A stretch of DNA of 64,000 nucleotides from Chitinophagaceae bacterium (GTDB taxonomy: Bacteria; Bacteroidota; Bacteroidia; Chitinophagales; Chitinophagaceae), in contig JANINS010000002.1 in the NCBI GenBank assembly GCA_024508725.1, positions 29,211-93,210 on the forward strand, in the 5' to 3' direction. This document shows positions 36,503-43,507 of this stretch, in pieces (the stretch's first letter is position 1; every line of letters starts with the position of its first letter). The notes beneath the pieces are model-generated. The model saw only the letters and a list, made by a program, of their open reading frames with translations, searched no databases and was not told the DNA's origin. The translations under genes and the position numbers were made by a program.

Positions 36503-38017
36503 CTAGTCTGCTGTAATAGCTACCGGGTACCTGTAAGTCTCATCAGGAAAACCTGGATAAATTCCTTCGAAGAAAGCCGTGCCTTTTACATTAGCCAATG
36601 CTGCAGCAAGATCTTCCATGGTTTTTACTGCCTTACCGTTTACCGATGTAATGATAAAGCCATCCTGGATTCTTGAACTTGCCAAAGCACCGCTTGTTCC
36701 TTTCTTCCTAACACTTACGCCACCGTCGAGATTATTTTTCTTAGCTGTAGCAGCATCTACTGTTGCCAGTTCTCCACCCAACTTATCCATTGCTGTCTCA
36801 GCTTTTACGATCTCGAAGTTGCCGGCTTTGTTCTTCAATGTAAGATTGGCTGTGCTCTCTTTTCCATTACGTAAATAAGTAACAGTGATCTTATCACCTG
36901 GCTTATAACGAGCTACCTGCTCAACCATTTCCGGTCCGCTGCTAACCTGAACGCCGTTTACTTTTGTAATGATATCACCGGTTTTGATTCCGGCAGATTT
37001 TGCTGCACCATCATCAGAAACATCCGTTACGTACACACCTTCGTCATCTTTGATGTTGAGTTTGGCTCTTTGTTCATCAGTTAATGTTTCTCTTGGGTAA
37101 GAGATACCAATATAAGCTCTTTGTACGGTTCCGTACTTCACAATATCACCCACCACTTTCTTCACGATGTTCACCGGTATTGCATAAGAGTAACCTGAGT
37201 AATATCCTGTAGGCGAAGCAATAGCTGAGTTAATACCGATCAACTGGCCATCTGTATTGATCAACGCTCCACCACTATTACCCTGGTTAACTGCAGCATC
37301 CGTTTGAATGAAAGATTCAATAGGAGTCTGGCTTTGTCTTTCGTTGATGCCGATCGCTCTTGCCTTAGCACTTACAATACCTGCTGTTACGGTAACATCA
37401 AGATTCAAAGGATAACCGATGGCTAATACCCACTGACCCAATTTCACATCATCGCTATTTCCCCAAACAACGTAAGGAAGATTCTTTGCATCGATCTTGA
37501 TCACAGCAAGGTCACTGCTCGGATCTGCTCCAATAACTGTAGCCTTGTATGTTTTACGGTTCTTTAGTGTAACATTTATCTCATCAGCACCTGCAACAAC
37601 GTGGTTATTGGTGATGATGTATCCATCTTCAGTATAGATCACACCGCTACCGCTTGCTTTTTGCTCAGGAACAGAATACACCCTTGGTCCACCAAAGAAA
37701 TCATCGAACATGTCATCACCAAAAAGATCGCTGAAAGGATTTCTTTGCTTTTGTGCATTGTTCGACATCTGCTTTGCCTTCGTCACTGTTTTTATATGCA
37801 CTACAGCAGGAGTTGCTGCGGTAGCTGCAGGCGTAAAATCAACTACAGGGGATGCAGCATTCTTATTGTCGAAAAAACCGGCATAGTTCACAGGTAGTTT
37901 TCCTTCCTGTTGTACTCCGGCATACCTGTTTTCCTGGATCTTGCTGTAACCCCAAACACTTGCAACGGCTGTAGAAGCACTGATGGCAACTACGGCTAAA
38001 ATGTTTTTAAAATTCAT
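36503..38017 (-). CDS. DegP/HtrA-family periplasmic serine protease
   Basis: A 504-residue protein with an N-terminal membrane anchor or signal (residues 6-24). The trypsin-like domain has His139 (ITNNHVV), Asp169 (PSSDLAVIKI) and Ser248 (QGNSGGALIN). Two PDZ domains follow: the first contains IGISYPRETLTDEQ and GAAKSAGIKTGDIITKVNG, the second is more divergent (QDGFIITSVNGKAVKTMEDL). It should degrade or refold misfolded envelope proteins. A Phe-rich loop (FSDLFGDDMFDDFFGG, residues 95-110) lies between the anchor and the protease, similar in character to the LA loop of DegP. Degenerate PDZ2 is common in this phylum. Confidence 0.92.
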   Translation of the reverse strand: MNFKNILAVVAISASTAVASVWGYSKIQENRYAGVQQEGKLPVNYAGFFDNKNAASPVVDFTPAATAATPAVVHIKTVTKAKQMSNNAQKQRNPFSDLFGDDMFDDFFGGPRVYSVPEQKASGSGVIYTEDGYIITNNHVVAGADEINVTLKNRKTYKATVIGADPSSDLAVIKIDAKNLPYVVWGNSDDVKLGQWVLAIGYPLNLDVTVTAGIVSAKARAIGINERQSQTPIESFIQTDAAVNQGNSGGALINTDGQLIGINSAIASPTGYYSGYSYAIPVNIVKKVVGDIVKYGTVQRAYIGISYPRETLTDEQRAKLNIKDDEGVYVTDVSDDGAAKSAGIKTGDIITKVNGVQVSSGPEMVEQVARYKPGDKITVTYLRNGKESTANLTLKNKAGNFEIVKAETAMDKLGGELATVDAATAKKNNLDGGVSVRKKGTSGALASSRIQDGFIITSVNGKAVKTMEDLAAALANVKGTAFFEGIYPGFPDETYRYPVAITAD

Positions 38018-38212
38018 GTAGGGTAAAATTTTTGTTGTGAACGTAAACTGTCAAATTACATGCCTCGGCCGCTAACAGACTTCCTGACTGTTTAAACGTC
38101 AGCGAAACCTGTCGTATTTGCGTCAACCAAATTTATACACTGCAATTTTTACGGTAATGTTAAAAGAGGTTAAACTGTTATGAGGTCGGCTGAAGAACAT
38201 CATTCAACACTT

Positions 38213-38240
38213 GTTGTGTCACTCACTTCAACGTTCGGAA
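38213..38240 (+). repeat. Dispersed intergenic 28-bp repeat
   Basis: GTTGTGTCACTCACTTCAAC plus GTTCGGAA, three bases different from the copy at 4687. Confidence 0.75.
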
Positions 38241-38308
38241 AGGTATTGAGCTTACAAATGAACTCTTAAAGTCCTCACTTTCTCATTAAGATCCTTTCTT
38301 GCTCCATT

Positions 38309-38480
38309 CCTCTGTGCAAAAAATCTTTGTGTCTTTGCGTTTTGCGTGAACTTCTTCTCTCAACCCTCCTTTCCTCTGTGCGAAAATCTTTGCCCCTTTG
38401 CTCCCTTTGACTCTTTGCGTGAAGTTTTTCTCTCAAACTCATCTCCTCTGTGCGAAAAATCTTTGCCCCTTTGCGTGAAA
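38309..38480. repeat. Three-copy degenerate tandem repeat (64-72 bp)
   Basis: CCTCTGTGC starts at 38309, 38373 and 38445. Each copy continues with an A-run, ATCTTTG, then CTTTGCG-type words and GTGAA(C/G)TT. The word CTTTGCGT and its complement ACGCAAAG also recur near the right end of the window. Confidence 0.75.
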
Positions 38481-39479
38481 TTACAAGCCCAATAAGAACT
38501 GCATCGTATCCACTCCATCAGCATAATCGCTCAATGCAGGTTGCTGTGCTTTTCCAATTGGTACGTAACCATGCCCAACAATTGCCTGAACATCTTTGCT
38601 GTTTTTCAATCCATCCACCGCAACATCTTTGTTTTCATAAAATTCATAATTCACCTGGCTTACCGGTGTAAAGGGTGACGTGTTCTCTGCTAGAATGGAA
38701 GCACCATTGGTCATGTAAAACTTATTGCCCATTATCAGCAAGGCAAGATGATAATCGTAGTTATGCTTGTACTTATGATGATCCATGTAGTGCTCATATT
38801 TCTTTAAGGCATTCAGCAAGGGAACAAAATCATATTCTTTTGGTACCACCAGCTTAGTAACATTTCTGCAGCCCAAACCAAAGTAAAGGTTAATGTCGTC
38901 TGCAAGCAGTTCAAGTTCCTGCTCCGTTTCGGTTCCATCCAACACTGCTACAGAAGTTCTGTTATAACGGATGATGTTGGGATACTTGCCGAAGTATAGT
39001 TCAAAATATCTTCCTGTGTTATTGCTTCCTGTAGCAATATAAGCATCGCAGCCTTTCAGCTGGTCGGCAAACGAGATGTAATTCGCCACTTCACTGTTCC
39101 ATTCGGTAAGCTTGTTTACAAGATGCCTGATCAGTACTTCATCTTTTGATGATGGTTTGATCAAACAATTATGGCCACTTACAAATACACACAGCATATC
39201 ATGAAATCCTACCAGCGGAATATTTCCCGCCATAACCAGTCCGATCGTTTTTGGCTTCGGTTGTTCTGCAGGTATCTGGTAAGAATTGATCCACGTTTTC
39301 AATTTCTCTTCTTCCAGGAATTGCGTAGCGATATTGTTCGATGCAAGCTCAATAAATTCAGGAATGAACCATGGATTCTCACGGTTTGCTCTTTCTTTTA
39401 CAGCCTGATATTCGTCAGTATTTTGTTTTAGATAATCTCCCAGCTTTGTCAGCAACACAAGTCGGTCTTGTAAATTCAT
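38481..39479 (-). CDS. LuxC-like acyl-CoA reductase
   Basis: A 332-residue protein of the aldehyde-dehydrogenase-like acyl-CoA reductase group. PKTIGLVMAGNIPLVGFHD is the nucleotide-binding segment, NCLIKPSSKDEVL the family's second motif, and YFGLGCRNVTKLVVP contains the Cys expected to form the thioester. It would reduce a fatty acyl-CoA or acyl-ACP to the aldehyde using NAD(P)H. It is divergent from a ferredoxin gene with about 140 nt between them; this pair is found together in many Bacteroidota and suggests a functional link. Confidence 0.82.
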   Translation of the reverse strand: MNLQDRLVLLTKLGDYLKQNTDEYQAVKERANRENPWFIPEFIELASNNIATQFLEEEKLKTWINSYQIPAEQPKPKTIGLVMAGNIPLVGFHDMLCVFVSGHNCLIKPSSKDEVLIRHLVNKLTEWNSEVANYISFADQLKGCDAYIATGSNNTGRYFELYFGKYPNIIRYNRTSVAVLDGTETEQELELLADDINLYFGLGCRNVTKLVVPKEYDFVPLLNALKKYEHYMDHHKYKHNYDYHLALLIMGNKFYMTNGASILAENTSPFTPVSQVNYEFYENKDVAVDGLKNSKDVQAIVGHGYVPIGKAQQPALSDYADGVDTMQFLLGL

Positions 39480-39572
39480 CCGTTCAATTTTATTTTACGG
39501 TAGGTTAGGATGGAACGCCAGCAATCATTCTCTCTGAAGTAAAATTTTATGGGCGTTTCATTTGCGAACCGT

Positions 39573-39580
39573 TATTTTTG
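39573..39580 (+). promoter_or_regulatory. Possible -7 promoter element of the ferredoxin gene
   Basis: TATTTTTG matches the Bacteroidota -7 consensus TAnnTTTG exactly, 40 nt before the start codon. The -33 element is weak (TTTA at 39546), so the call is tentative. Confidence 0.4.
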
Positions 39581-39620
39581 AAATGCAAATATATCCTCAA
39601 CCAAAAAACTAATTTTTGTT

Positions 39621-39968
39621 ATGGCGATCAAAATAACAGAAGAGTGTATCAACTGCGGAGCTTGCGAACCTGAGTGTCCTAATAATGCGATCTATGAAGG
39701 TGGTGTAGAGTGGGCAATGGCAGACGGAACAACCGTAAAAGGATCTTACACATTAATGGATGGTACAGTAGTAGATGCCAACGACCGTTTGGCGCCTGTG
39801 GCTACTGACACTTACTATATTACTCCCAACAAGTGTACAGAATGCCAGGGTTTTCATGAAGAACCTCAGTGTGCTGCCGTTTGCCCGGTAGACTGCTGTG
39901 TGCCTGATGAAATGTACCGTGAAACCGTAGATGAACTGCTGGCGAAGAAAGACAAGATGCATATCTAA
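39621..39968 (+). CDS. 2[4Fe-4S] ferredoxin
   Basis: A 115-residue protein. The first cluster motif is CINCGACEPECPN. The second is CTECQGFHEEPQCAAVCP, with eight residues between its second and third Cys, as in the Allochromatium-type (Alvin) 2[4Fe-4S] ferredoxins with low potentials. The insertion between the motifs (residues about 25-70) is Gly/Asp/Thr-rich. It is a cytosolic electron carrier. A terminator follows at 40090. Confidence 0.93.
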   Translation: MAIKITEECINCGACEPECPNNAIYEGGVEWAMADGTTVKGSYTLMDGTVVDANDRLAPVATDTYYITPNKCTECQGFHEEPQCAAVCPVDCCVPDEMYRETVDELLAKKDKMHI

Positions 39969-40089
39969 AATGTGCAGAACTTTTTCGGGTAAAAAGCTTG
40001 CAAAAGCCACAATCCCGAATTAGCTTTATGGTACTCTTTGTTGCTTGCAACAAACTTTTACGACGGGTGATATTTCCCGCCAAAAATTT

Positions 40090-40127
40090 AAAGGTGAAGA
40101 AGCTCTGTAGGTTTCTTCACCTTTTTT
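40090..40127 (+). terminator. Terminator of the ferredoxin gene
   Basis: A 12-bp perfect stem (AAAGGTGAAGAA/TTCTTCACCTTT) with an 11-nt loop, followed by T residues. Confidence 0.85.
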
Positions 40128-40145
40128 GTTGGTATATTCGAACAC

Positions 40146-40646
40146 ATGAGAAGTGTTATTATTTGTATTTCTCTTTTGATTGCTTCACCTGTTCTCGGTC
40201 AGAAAGAAGAAACACTGTTGCTTGAAATTAATTCTTTGCCTATTAAATATGGAAAGATATACGAAATACAATACTATCCCGGTCACTGCCTGAAAAGAGT
40301 AATAGATGGTGTCGAAATTACAGAAGCTTCTGACTCAGTTTTTTCAGTTTGCTCAGCACAAGTTTTGAGAGTATTGGATCTAGGTACTGAATGGGCTATA
40401 ATTTTAAAAGATAGTACGGGTTTAATTTTCACTTATGCAAACCTAAAGACCGCTTTTGTGAAGAAAGGAGATATTGTTTCACAAGGTAATTTCCTGGGAT
40501 TGGTAGGACAACTTGAAGATGGAACTAAAATGCTTAGTTTCATAATCTGTAATAGTAAAGGTATTATCTGGTCAGAGAAGAAGACGATAGAGTTCCTTAA
40601 AAAGCTACAATTGCCGTGTAATGTGCAATCTATTCCAATACTTTAA
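40146..40646 (+). CDS. Secreted LytM/M23-like protein lacking the catalytic zinc ligands
   Basis: A 166-residue protein with a signal peptide (MRSVIICISLLIASPVLG). The segment LIFTYANLKTAFVKKGDIVS, then QGNFLGLVGQ, closely resembles the LytM/M23 core, where YAHLs..V..GD.V..G..IG is usual. The His that should follow Tyr-Ala is Asn here, and the usual HxH strand reads SFIICN. It therefore should not bind zinc or cut peptidoglycan, like EnvC/NlpD-type regulators. Function is inferred from this resemblance only. It lies just after the ferredoxin terminator and stands alone. Confidence 0.6.
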   Translation: MRSVIICISLLIASPVLGQKEETLLLEINSLPIKYGKIYEIQYYPGHCLKRVIDGVEITEASDSVFSVCSAQVLRVLDLGTEWAIILKDSTGLIFTYANLKTAFVKKGDIVSQGNFLGLVGQLEDGTKMLSFIICNSKGIIWSEKKTIEFLKKLQLPCNVQSIPIL

Positions 40647-40764
40647 ATTGGTAGGTTAATATAGCATTCTCTAAGTACAAGTGTGCGCCGCAACTGCAGC
40701 TAAATAGCTATCCTGCAGCCGACTCCCCAAAAATCATTTTCTTTGCCTCTCAAGTCGCAAACGA

Positions 40765-41745
40765 ATGAAGAAACGCATTGCTTTAGTTACAGGAGGATTT
40801 AGCGGAGAAGCAGAGATCAGCTATAAAAGTGCTATAACAGTTGGGAATAACCTCGACAGGGAAAAGTTTGAAGTATGTAAGATCGATATCAACCCTGCAG
40901 GCTGGTTTTACGAGGCTGAAGATGGTCAGCGTTCAGTAGTGAATAAAGAAGATTTTTCTGTGCTGGCCAATGGTCATAATGTAACCTTTGACGCAGTGCT
41001 GCTTTGCATTCATGGCACACCGGGTGAAGATGGAAAACTGCAAGGCTATTTCGATATGCTGAACATCCCTTACACCAGTTGTGATGCTGCTACATCTGCT
41101 TTGACCTTCAATAAAAGATATACAGTAGCTGTTGCTGCTTTTGGGGGAGTGAAGGTTGCGAAATCATTGCACCTGTTTAAGCACACACCGGTTGCCGCCT
41201 CATCCATTCTCACTCAACTCCAGTTACCTGTTTTTGTAAAGCCCAATAATGGCGGAAGCAGTATCGGCATGAGTAAAGTTGCCAAAGCAGATGAACTGGA
41301 TGCGGCTGTTGCCAAAGCGTTTAATGAAGATAACCAGGTACTGGTAGAAGAATTCATTGCAGGCAGGGAGTTCACCATCGGCGTTTTTAAAAGCAAAGGA
41401 CAGATCATCACCCTGCCCATAACAGAAGTGATCAGCAAAAAAGATTTCTTTGACTACGAAGCGAAATATCTTGGCATGAGTGAAGAAGTAACTCCTGCAC
41501 AGGTAGATGAATCCATTGCTGTTAAGGTGAGGATGGCTGCACAGAAAATATATGAATTATTGAATTGCAGGGGTGTGGTTCGTATCGACTTCATCTACAA
41601 TGAACAAGCCGCTGAGCCGTATATGTTAGAGGTGAATACTGTTCCCGGCCAGAGTGAAGCCAGCATCATTCCACAACAGGTAAAAGCCATGGGCTGGACT
41701 TTAAAAGATTTTTATACAGCTGTGGTCGAAGAATGCTGGCAATAG
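40765..41745 (+). CDS. ddl: D-alanine--D-alanine ligase
   Basis: A 326-residue ATP-grasp enzyme that makes the D-Ala-D-Ala dipeptide for peptidoglycan. The N-terminal domain has LVTGGFSGEAEISYKSA and LCIHGTPGEDGKLQG. The ATP-grasp part contains PVFVKPNNGGSSIGMSKV, VLVEEFIAGREFTIGV and, at the metal site, LEVNTVPGQSEASIIPQQ. It is followed 31 nt later by a PASTA-domain protein gene on the same strand. Confidence 0.95.
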   Translation: MKKRIALVTGGFSGEAEISYKSAITVGNNLDREKFEVCKIDINPAGWFYEAEDGQRSVVNKEDFSVLANGHNVTFDAVLLCIHGTPGEDGKLQGYFDMLNIPYTSCDAATSALTFNKRYTVAVAAFGGVKVAKSLHLFKHTPVAASSILTQLQLPVFVKPNNGGSSIGMSKVAKADELDAAVAKAFNEDNQVLVEEFIAGREFTIGVFKSKGQIITLPITEVISKKDFFDYEAKYLGMSEEVTPAQVDESIAVKVRMAAQKIYELLNCRGVVRIDFIYNEQAAEPYMLEVNTVPGQSEASIIPQQVKAMGWTLKDFYTAVVEECWQ

Positions 41746-41776
41746 ATGCTTATCATTGTAACCTTAAATTTGCAGG

Positions 41777-42613
41777 GTGTTTAAATTCATTACGTCTAAG
41801 CCTCTCTGGGTAAACATATTAGCAGTGATCGTATTGGTGCTGCTGATTGTATTGTTCTTTTTTGCCATCATGGGCTGGCTCACCAAACATGATAAGTACG
41901 AGAAAGTACCTTCGGTTGTTGGTCAGAATGTAGATGCTGCCACCCAGATACTCGAAGCAAAGGGATTTGAAGTAGAGATACAGGATTCTATTTATGTTGA
42001 TACGGCTGCCAGGTTATCGGTGATGCGACAGTCTCCAGACCCTGAAGCGGTAGTTAAATCTAATAGAACCGTTTATCTTACTATCAACAGGGCCGTACCA
42101 CCATTGACTACGGTTCCTAGTATGATCGGTTTCTCTTTCAGAAGTGCCGAGATGATGTTGAATAGCCTTGGATTGAAACTGGGCGATACTTCTTACAAAC
42201 CGGATATTGCAAAAAACTCTGTTCTTGAACAGTTGTACCAGGGAAAAGCTATCACTCCCAATACTAAAGTGCCTATGGGCAGCACCATTGATTTTGTTTT
42301 GGGCAGTGGTGTAGGAACAGCTGAAATGAATGTGCCGAACCTTACTGGGATGACGTTGAATGAAGCAAGGTCTTACCTGCAATCGCTTAATATCAATATC
42401 GGAGCAGTGATACCACCGGATCTTGCTGGTAATGGAGATGCATATGTTTACAAAACAAATCCACCTCAATATTCAGAAGCAACACCTGGTCAGCGAACAA
42501 TGAATAAGATCAGGCCGGGGCAATTACTCGATCTGTATGTTACGGTGAATAAACCTGTGGCAAATGATACAGCTGGTGCAACTCCACCAACCACACCTCC
42601 GGATAACGAATAA
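41777..42613 (+). CDS. Membrane-anchored PASTA-domain protein
   Basis: A 278-residue protein with a probable GTG start, one TM segment (residues about 12-35) and a periplasmic part with three PASTA domains (about 40-105, 108-180, 184-255). VPSVVGQNVDAATQILEAKG is a typical PASTA start and the motif recurs (VPSMIGFSFRSAEMML, VPNLTGMTLNEARSYL). The tail is Pro/Thr-rich. There is no kinase or transpeptidase domain. PASTA domains bind peptidoglycan or its precursors in other proteins. Its place beside ddl agrees with a cell-wall role. Confidence 0.88.
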   Translation: MFKFITSKPLWVNILAVIVLVLLIVLFFFAIMGWLTKHDKYEKVPSVVGQNVDAATQILEAKGFEVEIQDSIYVDTAARLSVMRQSPDPEAVVKSNRTVYLTINRAVPPLTTVPSMIGFSFRSAEMMLNSLGLKLGDTSYKPDIAKNSVLEQLYQGKAITPNTKVPMGSTIDFVLGSGVGTAEMNVPNLTGMTLNEARSYLQSLNINIGAVIPPDLAGNGDAYVYKTNPPQYSEATPGQRTMNKIRPGQLLDLYVTVNKPVANDTAGATPPTTPPDNE

Positions 42614-42621
42614 TACATGTC

Positions 42622-42933
42622 ATGCGAAGTATATACGTTGAAGAACTAAAGAAAAGAATGGATGAAGGTGAGAACCTGAATCTTTTGGATGTTAGGGAAG
42701 ATCATGAAAGAAATGAGTTTCACATCGGCGGAACGCATTACAGGCTTCGTCGTTTGCAGGAAATGGATATCGAAGAGATTGAACACCTGAAGAACGAAGA
42801 AGTGATCTGTTATTGCAGAAGCGGTCAACGCAGTGCCATGGCTTGTCTCATACTTGAGCATCTTGGATTTACCAATACCGCCAACATGGTAGGTGGTGTT
42901 ACCGAATGGAAAGAAAAATATCCGCAGCAATGA
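42622..42933 (+). CDS. Rhodanese-like domain protein
   Basis: A 103-residue single rhodanese domain. LLDVREDHERNEFHIGG is the usual CH2A-type start, and the active-site loop is CRSGQRS with the nucleophile Cys65. It would carry a persulfide sulfur or act as a small sulfurtransferase. It lies 8 nt after the PASTA gene and overlaps the lipoprotein gene (ATGA), so it is part of a short operon. Confidence 0.9.
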   Translation: MRSIYVEELKKRMDEGENLNLLDVREDHERNEFHIGGTHYRLRRLQEMDIEEIEHLKNEEVICYCRSGQRSAMACLILEHLGFTNTANMVGGVTEWKEKYPQQ

Positions 42934-43481
42934 GAATATTTACAGGCATTATATTGATCGTAGCGGTTCTTGCAGCATGTTCATCTCCTAAAACTGCAAA
43001 GAACATCAAAGAAAAAATGCCTGATATCGCAGGAACATGGTTTCAGAATGGTGATTCCATGACGGCCTGCTACATTGTTCAAAATAAAGAAAGTCTTGTT
43101 TTCCTTTCCGGCAATCAAACATCTGCCGGGCATTTTAAAAGTTCGTACGAAGTATTTGCAAAAGACTGGAATGCGAATGCAATTTTATCTGCTGATGGCT
43201 CAACGTTATCGTGGGCTGATCGCAAATGGATCAAAGGAACTTTTCGCTATCCAAATATTGCTGGCGTATGGTACGAAGATGGAGATGCGAACAAGCAGAT
43301 CACCATCATGCAGAAGCAAACCAAACTAGTGATGGATAATGGTTCACAAAAACTGAACGGATATTTCTATACCACGAATGGTATTTATTCTTTAGAGAAT
43401 AATAATTACGGCACCTATTCACCCAACAAAAACACGATCACCTGGGGCAGTAAAGTTTGGATGAGAACGCCGGGTAAATAA
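42930..43481 (+). CDS. Lipoprotein of unknown function with two internal repeats
   Basis: About 183 residues. The start at 42930 gives a clean lipoprotein signal (MRIFTGIILIVAVLAAC, Cys is the lipidated residue) and an ATGA overlap with the rhodanese gene. Two similar halves are visible: DIAGTWFQNGDSMTACYIVQ and NIAGVWYEDGDANKQITIMQ, each followed by a hydrophobic strand and GYF or GHF. This suggests a beta-sandwich or barrel built by duplication. The function is unknown. Confidence 0.78.
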   Translation: MRIFTGIILIVAVLAACSSPKTAKNIKEKMPDIAGTWFQNGDSMTACYIVQNKESLVFLSGNQTSAGHFKSSYEVFAKDWNANAILSADGSTLSWADRKWIKGTFRYPNIAGVWYEDGDANKQITIMQKQTKLVMDNGSQKLNGYFYTTNGIYSLENNNYGTYSPNKNTITWGSKVWMRTPGK

Positions 43482-43507
43482 TTTCTAAAACATAAAGCAA
43501 TAAGAAG

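Larger units (their letters stand above)
38018..38480. other. Gene-free stretch upstream of htrA, repeat-containing
   Basis: About 460 bases without a credible gene. It contains one copy of the dispersed 28-bp repeat (38213-38240) and a three-copy degenerate repeat from 38309 to the end. The first 150 bases must hold the htrA promoter; I see no confident consensus. Confidence 0.6.

Noticed and set aside
41765..41772. TAAATTTG as promoter of the PASTA gene
   Set aside because: It is only 4 nt before the start codon and has no -33 element.
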